Shown here piece by piece: positions 24,201 through 36,200 of a DNA stretch of 64,000 nucleotides. How positions within the stretch are numbered: position 1 is the stretch's first letter; each line of letters opens with the position of its first letter. A program made the position numbers and the translations under genes. This stretch comes from Strigops habroptila (Eukaryota; Chordata; Aves; Psittaciformes; Psittacidae), in assembly GCF_004027225.2 (NCBI RefSeq), contig NC_044278.2, positions 95,286,743-95,350,742 on the forward strand, in the 5' to 3' direction. Below the pieces are notes generated by a model. That model was not told the origin of the DNA. It did no database searches and saw nothing but the letters and a program-made list of their open reading frames with translations.

Positions 24201-27200
24201 AAAGATATTGTGGGCTTTTTTCCTAATATCTTTTCAGTGGTTTAGTATGTAAGTTCATTCTGGGAAGAAGCTGTTGCTTTTTTTAAATTTTATTTTAATG
24301 CCAATGAATATGTCTTCATATGATGTTAGGACAGTAACACAATGAGAACAGTGATTCAGAGAAGCCCTTGGCCTTCTAGCAATAGGCTCTTTCCTTCCTG
24401 TACTAATAACATTGATCACTAAAATCCTGAGTGTTCTACTTGTTTTCTAAGCTGCTGCTCTTTTTTCTTTCTTTCTTTTTTATTCCAAATAGCAGAAATA
24501 AGGAGATGGAAAAAACAGGTTCAGGGAGTAAAGAAGCATCTAGTAAAATTCAAGATTTACCTTCAAACCTGCAGTATCAGAACCACAAGTGCTCTAGTGC
24601 GTGTCTTGCCAACAGAGCAGCAGGCTCCTACAAGGGTGAAAATCCTCTTAAGATACCGATCCTGTTTCACTTCCAAAGACGCCATGCAAAAGCAGACTGC
24701 CTTTCCAAATCACTGGATGTGAATTACAAAGCTCCTTGCGGTCGGAGTCTGAGAAGCTTTCAAGATGTACAAAATTATTTGTTTGAAACTGAGTGCAATT
24801 TCTTATTTGTTGATTACTTCTCCTTCAACACATATGTACTGTTGGGCAGGAACACTGTAAATCCTGAACCCCTTGTGTTTGATTTTGATATTAGCAATGG
24901 AGCCGAGTCTGTGCCCGTTTCCTTCTGCAATGATATTGACCGTGCAAGATTACCTTATTTCAAATATCGGAGGGCATCATGGCCACGAGGATATTATTTC
25001 AACAACTTCTCCAGCATGTTTGTTGATTCATGTGACTGCACAGATGGCTGCATTGATAGGTAGGTAGAAAAATCAAATGCCAGACATGTGGTGCATGATG
25101 CCTCAATAGTAGGCTGGTGTCACTAATGGAGGTGCACAGTACCCAACAGTGACGAATAACATAGGACCAACGCTGCTGGAGTATTTGGTAGTTGTCTTGT
25201 GCCATGCTCTGTGTTGACTGACACCACTGTGTCTTTGTCTTCTGCAGAACTTGGGTGCTCCTACCTGTCCAGCCCCTGTTGTAGGGGAGAAAGCAATCAG
25301 CAGGTGGATTACTGTGTTCCTTTCCCTTTCTTCCCAAATTAGCAGTGCAACTCCTTCAGGTGGAGCTGGCAGGCACATCTCTCAGCTTTGGGAAAGGAGT
25401 GGGAGAGGGAGAGTCTTGTGCCAGCAGAGGAATGCTCATTTTCCTGGCAGGCAGTGAAGGATCATGCATGACAACTTCTGCTGCAACTCCTGCTGTGGGA
25501 TGTTATCCTAGAGATGAATGGGACAGCTGGAGAGACCAGATCATTTGGAACTTAGGAGGTTACTGAGGGCAGAGGAGGAAACATCCCCATTCACAACCTC
25601 TGCATCCCATCTTTCCCTTTGTCTAAACAGAAGCTAGAAGTCACAGAACACATTAATGTTCTGAGCAGTTCAGATGATGCTGCTTATTGCTGTCTTTTTC
25701 TAAAGCTCAGTAACTCTGGGCTACATGTTACTCTGTGGGAACTTGTCACAGTTAACGTGAGTTTGGTGATAATTTTGTCCACTTTCTTGAAGGGTGTTTG
25801 TGTGATCTATGCTTATAGGTGTTATTTGGTGCTGAATTCATTTTGTATTATTGATAGCTAGGGCAGTTGCATGTGCTGGTGTGCAGTATAATTGCCCATA
25901 AGCCAAATAAAGCTTGAAATCACAGTCTAGTATAATGAAGCTTCAGTAATTAAAATTACTTAGTTTCAGCTGAGTGGTGGGGAACAGGGAACACATAGCA
26001 TGCTGCTTCTTTGCACTTAACTCTTCCAAGAGCTGAGATGCTTTTGATGTGCAGTTTTGGGGTCCAGGACTTGATCCATGAGGTCTTTGGAGTTGTCATG
26101 ACATGAGATGGTGAAGACCAGCATTGTTGCCTGAGTTCTCCAATCCACAGCATGAAATTCTTCACTTCCTGGGAGCTAGGGTGGGAGGGAAAACAGGTAT
26201 ATATAAAGGGGTGGTACAGTCAAGGACATTTTAAATTATCTAGATGTATGTTTGATTTACGCTGCCCCAAATAAATTCTGAGATGTTTTACTGATATTTT
26301 TTTAGGTCAAAATGTGCATGCCTGCAGCTAACTGCAAGAGGCTGTAGTAAAACTTCTCTATCTCCAGGTGCTAAAACATCCTGTGGATACAGTTACAAAA
26401 GGCTAGAGCGACCTGTTCCTAGCGGGTAAGAAAGACAGAACTATTAACTGTTATTTCATTTGTCTGCTCTTACTGTACTCCTGTAGTGTAAGTGCTACAG
26501 GACTAAAATAACTGCAGTTTCTGGTTTACTGAAAACTTCCATTTTTGTCACAATTTTACAGACAGATCAGGATGACAGGTAAATAATTAATGTGACTTGA
26601 GTAATGGGAGGAATAAAACTCTTTTGTACTGCAGGAACTACAGTTTTCACAGCTTAGCTCGAGGTCCAAGAAGAGTATGAAGATTAACATAGTATTAGCT
26701 GGTCCAGGAGCTCAGGCCATAGCTGGCACATATGCTGGTTCATTCAGGCATGCCAAGGGGAGGAGGGACACAGGAAGGAAACCTTCCATGGGGGAAGAAG
26801 GTCTATCACAAGACCATTATAGCGTGTGTCAGCCAAAGAAGCAGGAAGCAGGAGCCACCCTTGTTTTTTGCCCTATATGTTGTCCACCCATTTGCTCTGT
26901 GGGACCAGAGTCCTGAAGAAATATCAGCCAACTGCTATTGCCAGACTTGGTTATATGTGACTGTTCCAAGAATCTCTAAAGCCATCCCAGTGCTGCAAGT
27001 ATTTGCCCTTTCTCTTACTCAGCTCCCATGGGTTAATACATGGCCTGGGAACATGCCAGGAACCTCAGATGTTTAGGAGAGGAATTGCGCAAGGTAGCGT
27101 TCTGCAATAGCTAAGGGCCAAACCCATAAGCTTAAGGACCTCTTTCAGTCCTTTTTTCTGTGTGATGTTAGTTTATGTTTGGTTTGCAGAATTAAAGCTG

Positions 27201-30200
27201 CCAGTGAGCCTAGAAACAAATGCAAAAAAACCCAACCAAGCAAACAAACAAACAAAAAAACCCAACAACAACAACAGAAAAAAACCCCAACAAAAAGCAA
27301 CAAAACCAAACCCCATAATTGTGAATTCTCTAAGAAATGTTTCATTAAATTCTAAAACCCATGACAGGTACAGTCACCTCCAGGCAGACAGGTTGGCTCT
27401 GCTAAAATTTGTTTCAACATAGAAAGAGGTGCTTCACAGGGATTTCTGCTTCTGTGTGATAAAATAAAAAGGTAGCATTTATTTTTCTTGTCTACTTCTA
27501 CCAAAATCTTTCTGACAGAGTATTAAAATTGATGAATCGGCCATCAAGAAAGTCATGGGCTTCAGAACACTGCTGCACAATCAGCTTTAGTCAACTGCTT
27601 TATTAATGCTTAGGAGGGAAATTAATAGTAACAACTTTGTTTTGGTAATGCATTCTTTGACATTGTGTTTTGTTTTGCTTCTTCTTGACAGAATTTATGA
27701 GTGTAGTGTGTCGTGCAGGTGTGACAAGATGATGTGTCAGAACAGAGTTGTACAGCATGGCATTCAAGTCAGGTTGCAAGTGTTCAACACGGAGAAGAAA
27801 GGCTGGGGCGTCCGCTGCCTAGATGATATTGACAAGGGGACTTTTGTTTGTACTTACTCAGGTAACAGAGGGTGACCCGTAGAATATGTAGAGTGTAATT
27901 CTCCCTATCCTGTGGCCTGTGCCCTGGAATTTTTTTGAGAACAGGGAAATACGGGGTTGGATGAGAAGTGAGTCAACAATGTTAACTCACAAGATGGTCA
28001 GGTGGATGAAGAACCTTGAAGAACTCTGCAGGGCGATGATGCCAGGCAATCAAAACCATTCTGGAGCAAAGCCTGTCTCAGACTGTTGATTTTTGCCTCA
28101 CAGGTCTGTGCATCCTGTGTGCCAGGGCTAGTTTTCTTTCAGTGTAAATGCATTCATATTTTGCTTTCCCAAATAATGTTCTTGGTTGTTGGTTGGTTTT
28201 ATGTAAGTTTGAGCTGCGATAGCAAGTGTGATGCATCTTAGCAAACAACCAATTTAAAAAATACATATCTTTGCCCCTCTCCCTCCTCTCCAGGCAGATT
28301 AATGAGCAGAGCTGAAGTTCAAGTACTGGGAGGTGGTGGTCAAGAGCTGAAAGAAAAGAATGGTCTGAATAACAGAGTCCATGGCTTTTTTTCCAAAAAA
28401 AGAAAACTCGACACTGATTGTTCAGACTCTGTGATTGAACTAGTGCAGACTGGCAAAAATGACATTCCTGAGAAGCAAGAATCTTTGTCTCAGACTGTGG
28501 ATAATGAAAATAAATCAACCCTGTAAGTTTACAGAAGCAAACTTAAGCATAACAAGACTAATATTCTGCTGTTCTAGAAAGTCCTTTGTAAAACTTAAAG
28601 TGCAGCTGAATGTCCTCACCTGAGGGTGGTTTGTTGGGATTTTTTTCTCAACTTTTTTGTTATTCCTGATTATTTCTTTTAGTGGGACAGTTTTTCCTCT
28701 ATGTTAATTTTATTTACTGTGTGCACTACTTGGCATTTTTAGAAATCCAGTTTCTCTCCTGGGTATACTTGGTCTGTTCAGGGCATTCATAATTATGCTA
28801 ATTTGAAAGAATTAATAGAAAATACTTGAGATAAATGATTTAAAGATACTTGATAACACTGAAGAGTTTGATAACAAATTAGCCACCAACTGTCCTGTCC
28901 TTTGCTGCCAGTCTCTAAACCTCTTGTTCTTTGTAACATAACCTTTCCTCCTAGGAGCCTTCACCTTTCCTGTAAGGAGTATGACACCACCTCACTTTTG
29001 CAGGTGATTTTATGCAAAAGTTTCTGGTCCTGTGTTCATTTTACAGTCAGGGTTTCATAGTCTGTCAGGATTCTTAAAATCAATCTTGCTCTTTTCATAT
29101 CAGATGATTATTGTAGATAATATTGTAGAATCCAGGACAGTGTGCTAAGCTTGACATGCCATTCACCCAGACAGATTGCCTTTAAAAGGACAAACAATGT
29201 TATCATGTAATATTGTCACAACTTCTTGTGGCTACTGCACCTTTTGAATTTACAAAGGGGTTTAAATCTTAAAAAAGCCTCGGAGAGTAGCATTTGTTGC
29301 CATTATCAGTAGCCCAAAGAAGTACCATGTTGGTTTCTTTGTGGCAAGAAAACACATCTAAATATTTTACCTTGAAAGTTTTCTTGAATAAGAGCTGTTA
29401 CTTTTTGCTAGACATTGCACAGTTACTAAGATTAGTTTTGAAAGTGGTGTTTGCTGCTGCACTCTGAATGTAATCCAAATTAATATGATTTTAGATGTTA
29501 TAATTGTATATGCCAAATACTGCTTCCCATCCTTCCTCAACCTTCTCCTCATGTGAAGTAGTGAGATTCTTCTGTGGGAGAGTATTTTCTACATCTGGTA
29601 TATATTGCCGGTCTGCCCTTCTGTCTTCCTCTCTATCCCTTGTTCCCACAACATCTTTCTTTTCCTGTTTGAAAGCTGCGCTGTCAAAACTGTTGCAAGT
29701 GGTAGCAGGAAAAAGGTAAAACTCTTGTCTGTAGGTGCTCTATTTTGAGATGATCTGATATAATAATCGTAAAAAAACAGAGAATTTGGTTCTCAGCAGG
29801 AGAACTGGGAAAAGATGTAAAAGCAGTTGCTGATCTCTCAAAAAAGTATGAACAACTGGGGTTTTTTTTACAAACACTATTGAGAACCTAATCTATGTCC
29901 TCCATTCTTAAAGGCAAAATAGTCACAGAACTTAGGGCAAGGCCAGACAGCAGACTCTGCTGTAGTCTGTTCTTTATGAACTAGAGATTGTTAGAGAAAT
30001 GTGTGTGAGAGAGATACTTAGGCTCTTTTTGTCTTTATAATTTCCTTTTGACCTTTCTGTACAGGGTTCATCCATGGAATTTAAGCATTGACACTGCGAG
30101 AAAGTCTGGAACTAGAACAGTTATTTTTCATAATCACCAGCAAAAAATGGTAGTAAGTGGCTTTAATAGATTAATTTTTCACTGTGCTGAATATGTATGT

Positions 30201-33200
30201 TAATTTTGACCTTTTCATTTTACACATTTAAATAGTTCTAATGATTTTTCTTCATGGGACTGTGAGCTAAGCTGGTGTGCTGGAAGCTATAACCCATCCC
30301 TTCTTCATTACCAGTATTTCAACATGTTCCCTGAGACCAGCATTAACTACTCTCACAGCCTTCCCTTCCACACCCTTCACTTACACTCCAGCCTTGAGAG
30401 TCTTAAGAAACCGTTCTCCCTGTCCGGTTTCATCTGGGTGAGAGTTAATTTTCTTCTACTAGCTGGTGCAGTGCTGTATTTTGGCTTTAGTCTGAGAACA
30501 ATGCTGATAACACACTGATGTTTTAGTTGTTCCTAAGTAGCACTTACCCTGACCAAGGACTTTTTCAGTCTCATGCTCTGCCAGTGAGGAGGGACACAAG
30601 AAGCTGGGAGGAAGCAGAGGCAGACCTGAACTAGCCAAAGGGATATTCATAGAATCATAGAATGGTTTGGGTTGGAATGGACCTTAAAGATCGCCTAGTT
30701 CCACCCTCCCCTGCCACAGAACATCATGCTCAGTATATAAACCGGGGGGAGTTAGCTGGGAGGGGCTCCTCAGGGGCAGGCTGGGCATCGGTCAGCAGGT
30801 GGTGAGCAATTGTAGTGTGCCTCACCTGTCTGACTTCGGTTTTATTCCTCTCTTTCTGTCTTTTTTTTTTCTCCCTTCTCATTACTATTACTACCATTAT
30901 TATTGTTATTCTTAATAATAATTTTAACTTCCGTTATTAAACTGTTCTTATCTCAACCCATGGGTTTTACCTTTTTCCAGTTCTCCTCCCCATCTCACCA
31001 GGGGTGGGCAGTGAGTGAGTGGCTGTGTGGTACTTGGTTGCTGGCTGGGGTTAAACCACAACACTCCCCCTCCACTCCCTCTTGTAGTTAACTGCAGAGT
31101 TAGGGGGTCAGAGTGATAATATTCTTGTGGTGTCTCCCCAACAAATGACATAGCAGGGAGAGAAGAAAATCTCAGGAGCTGGACACAGTTTTGTGATGCA
31201 GTGCAGCAGTTGGGAGAGTTTGATCTGACCTGGGTGCGAAGCATTGCCTGCAAATACGTGCAAAGGAGGGAAGCTGGGGAAACTTACTCTGTAGGTGTCA
31301 TTGGTTTCATTGCACTTAAGAAATGTACACGGGATTTTCATGCTAACATTTGGCAGCACTGTCCATTCTCAAGCTCATATAACTAACTGCCTTTTTGTGG
31401 TGGGAGAGGAGAAATGCTGCCACATCTGTTAATTTTGTTGAAACGGTGTAAAAAGCATGTTTGGGCTTCGGTTCAGTAACTTACACAAACGTATGTAAAT
31501 TCTGATTAAATTGGTGGGACTTAGGCGCTTACTTGAATATTTTATTGAGCAGCAAGCTCCTTCCAGGTTATTCTGAATGATAATTTGAAATAAAGATAAA
31601 TGTTGCAATTGCAGTAACTTTTGAAACTTAGCCATAGCCATGCGTTACAGCAGGTTTGAAACTTCAACGCTAGAGTCCTAAAAGCCGCTTGCTATCCTTT
31701 GTTGACCCAGAGTTGCATACAGCAACAATGCATCACAACCTTTTCATTATCTTTTATTCTGTTTAAAGGAAATTGATACAATGGTGCACAGTGCCAGCTC
31801 AGAGGAAGATAATAGTTCTCAGATTCATCAGTCAAGCAAAACAAAACTAACCAGTGGAACAAAGAAAGGAAAAGAAAGTAGGTTTGCAGAGCTATAAATA
31901 CTGCACTCTTAGTATAATTGTGCCCCATCAGGTGATAGACTTAAAATGCAGAAAGCGATGTTTGGATGTGGGCAGGCCTGTTCTCAGACTAGAATGACGT
32001 TGTCTGCATAATGCTTAGGCTGTCTTAAGAGAGCTCAGTGGTACAGAAGGTATTGCTGCCGTGCATGATATATTGCATTAACTGGTACAGGGCAGTCTTT
32101 TGCCTGCAAAGTTGATCTTGGGTCGTGTCGAACAGTCCTGACAGCAGCTTCTCAAATCCAGTGCAGTTGTGGGAGACTCAGTCTTGTGAATCTTACTGTG
32201 TTACACCTAGTACACAGGTGTACTAGGTTGACGTTCCAGTCAACAAAAATTGAAGAGGGTATAATGCAGGGGTGGAGGCACCCCAAGCTGGAAAGGCAGT
32301 ATGAAACTACTTGCATCTTGTCTCTGTCTTAATAACAGTTTGTGATTATCTCAGAAATTAAGGTGGAGATAAAATGATAAAATGCTATGTGGACGAAGTC
32401 AATCTGGAGTGGGATTTAAGAACAAGAGACTAGCTTACTCATGTGAGCAAGCGTTTTAGGCACCACAGCAGGAAACAGTTTTTTGTGGGAGGATTGATGA
32501 GGGGCGTGGAAAAGGGTGGTTGTGTTATAGACTTGTAAATAGCAAGGAAGCTGTGTACATTTTGGAGAACAAAGGTTGGATGGGTAATAGTTCTGGGACA
32601 AACCAGGCAAAGGTTTAGGCTGTCATTGAAAAATAACTTGTATGTCCATTGACAGAATCCACTCAACAGCAAAAGGAAGCACATCCGATGGAAACTGGAC
32701 AGACTGAGTCTGCTGATGTGGACAGTGCAGAATGCAAAAGAAAGAGCGTGTCTCTGCAGGGTGCTGATTGTGGCAAGTCAGGTGTGCTGGATGACATGTG
32801 TGTTGTGAGGCCATCCAAAAACATACCACTAAAGGCTGACTGCAAAAAGGAGAATCACAGGCAGTCAGAAGACCCATTTTGTGAGGAAGCTGATGGTGAC
32901 AGGATGCTTCTGAAGAATGCTAATGAAGGAAATATTTATGTACTGGATGCCACAAAAGAAGGAAATGTGGGTCGTTTTCTTAACGTAAGTAAAAAGTTGC
33001 ATGTGCTTTCTTGGTTGTCTTAGCTTAAATAAATAAATTGTGCACCTGCATAAATGGGAAGGCTTTTGCACATGAATGCAAACACATACATGTGGTAGGT
33101 GCATGACAAGGCAGGGGGTGTGGTGATACTTGCATTCTGAACTGACAGAACAACAGGTTGGGTCACACCGGCTGTTAGTGCCTCCATGAGATGATGCATA

Positions 33201-36200
33201 CCACATACCAGCTGTCATTCTTGGCACCACTAGTTACCCGAGTGAAATATTCCCCAATAATGAATGGCATCTTTCTCCCAAATTTTTGAACAGCCTTTTT
33301 GGGGGGTCCATAGAGCAAATGGCACGTTTTGTTGAACCACAAGCCTTCTCCCAGCCTCGTTGGTTTTTGTTCCCAACCATTGTAAATTCTAGCTTGTGCT
33401 GGTTTAGGGTAAGTGCTGTGATGTTGTAGGAAATTTCCCTACTGTTCCATCGTATGTTCAGAAAGTAGTCTGTCATATTGTTTACATATCTGCTAAATAA
33501 CTCTCAGTTTTGACTTGCCAAGAAAAAGTAATGAATTACCAAGTACTGCAACTAAGACAAATGGCTCATAGACTCATAGAGTACATGTTTGCATGTACTC
33601 TGCAAGTGACTTGTTTCTCTTCATTGGCATGAATATGTGTCTTTTACAGCAAAATCCTTGCATGTATTTAAGGTGTTCTGCCTTCCAGAGATAATATGGT
33701 GTTTAGTAGTGCAATTTATTGAAACCTTTCTTCCGCATCCAGGAGCATACACGTGTTCCTACGAGCACCTGAATAACCTTTCACATCTCGTATCTCTTTG
33801 CCAACATACACAATCATTTAATCTATTGCTTGCTCCCTAGCACTGCTCCCCTGGCTGACAGCAAGAGCATCTGTCACATACTGAGTATTTGTGGTGCATC
33901 CTGAATCTAAGATGAATTCTCCCCATAAATTTCTGGAGGACAGCTTGATACAAAATGACTTGGTTTTCCTAGGCAAAAATACTTTCATAATATGAAGGAA
34001 ATAGTACTTGAAAGAGGCACAGTTACTGCGAGCATCAGTGGCAATGGCACTGAGTAATCAAGGTTCTGCGTGGGCTGGAGAAGGGAAGAAAGAAACTACC
34101 TTTACTGGTGACAGATACCTGACACAAAATATCTCATGGCTAACGATGAGGTGTTGCACTGTTTTTAATTCAAATATTCTGTTTTACAGCACAGCTGCTG
34201 CCCCAATCTCTTTGCACAGTGTGTTTTTGTAGAGACTCACAACAGAAGTTTCCCATGGGTGGCGTTCTTCACAAACAGGTGAGGTTTTGGAAGTTGAATG
34301 CTGTCCATTCAAGGCACTAGGAGAAAAAGCAGTGCTTAGTTATTAGGAAATAATAACAACAGACAGATGTTTGGATCATGAAACCATGAAAGTACCTTCT
34401 TGTTGGTGACTTATTATTGAGCACTAAACATTGAAAAAATACAGCTGTTTTATCACGAATGAGTTTTTCTTCAGTTTTGCACTGAAATATAAAGAGGGAA
34501 GCTTCATTTTGAGGGAAGTCCATTTCAGTGATAATTTTCAGTGGAAAAATAGGTTTAATTCAGCATGGTCATTTGAAAGCCAAGATTCACTGATTCCAGT
34601 GTTGTGTCTCAAGGAATGGCCAGCAGATCTGTGTCCTATAGGGCAGGATTAGATCCTACAGGGTCTTAAGGCTGAGACACTTTGTGGGCCAAACAAGCTG
34701 GTTCCAGGTTTTCTCCTTGCAGCTACCAGAAGAAGCAGGACTTTGTGTAGTCAAGCATATCCTGGGGAGGTGGCATTAGGATGGTGAAAACTTCCTCTGA
34801 AAGCAAAGGATACGTGTCTTCCCTTAGTGGATGACAGAAAATGAGGTGCAGAGAGCTGGTGCTAGTGAGATACAAGAAGGCAGCAGCTAAACCCAGGGTG
34901 GGAAAGATGAATTGTAGGAATGAAGCTAACTGATGCACGTGGCAGCAGGTGTACTAGGTGAAAACTTACAATGGAGAGGAGAGAATTCATTCCAGACAAA
35001 CTCCAGGCAGCACTGATCCTCTGTGGAGCCTTGCAACCCTGGTCCATACAGACACAGATGCTGTGGATTGCGCTGCGAGGAGGGCTTCCAAGAACTGTGA
35101 AGACAATGTTTTGAAATATGCCAGAAAAAGCTTGTTTAGTGAGAGTCTTTCTTGCTCAGGTACTTGGTAAAGAATTGTCTAGCGGGGTCTGAGGCCAGTG
35201 GAGAGAGGAAATAGTGGTCAGCAGAAGACACTTAGGGAAGAAGACTGTTGAGGGGAAGTTGCCCTGGCTGGCCCTCCTGCTTTCTGGCAATCACCCTTTT
35301 ACAGCTTTTTTACATTAAGGACTGCATCTGGATCATTGAGCTTAATTGTGAACTTGCTCAGTCACCTTTTCATTTGTTTGATGTTTCTGGCCTCCAGAAC
35401 ATCCTAAGGCAGCAAGTTCCAGGTTGCAATTACGTGATATTTGCAAAGTCCTCATTGTTTGTTCTCAGCCTGCTGCCTGTAGTTCACTGAATGTTCCTTA
35501 TATCCAGTGAAGAATACGGGAGAATTACTCTCTTAGTAATACTCCTATTTAATTGTTGTTTTCCTCACTTGTCGCTCAGCATCTAAGACTGAGGTATTTA
35601 GTTTGGCATTCGTTTGGGGCAGTGAATTTCCTACCTTAGAAATTTCTTCTCTTTCATGTCAAAGTGGCTGGTTCATGAGTAGCATGTGCTTAATTCCGAA
35701 TCTTAGGCTTTGTGCATATAGGTAGTGCAAATGCATTAAAACCTGGCTTGTCAGACCAGAGACAATAGTCTTCCTCATCAGTGTATCTAGAGATCTGTTT
35801 GAATCTTAGTGATGCACTGTACACAGGAAAAATAACAAAACTGTCTGTGTTCTCATTTAGATTTATTCACTTCTGGGTTTTTTGGGGGGTTTTTTTTGTT
35901 AGATTTTTGTTTCCCAGAATGGAATTTGCCTCTAAGTTAGAGCAGGCTGTTCAGACTCTGAACCTATTGCACTGCTTGATAAATTCTTTTCTCTTAGGTG
36001 TGGCTGTTTGCACACTCCATAGCTCTGGTAGGCCAAGCAGCATGCGTGTGCCAGAGACTCCTTTTATCTCTTGGCTCTCTCCCAACAAGCTCCCTGCCCC
36101 TATGTTTTTAGGGGTTGCATGTGAGTGGTTGGTGACAAATTGCAAGCACAGTGTTGTTTCACTTGGTTCAAACAAATTAACTATTTTATTTCTTAGGCAT

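Noticed and set aside
35781-36196. Upstream extension of the open frame before SETDB2 exon 13
   Set aside because: Intron read-through. A clean acceptor TTTCTTAG sits at 36,196, and homology to SETDB2 begins exactly there.
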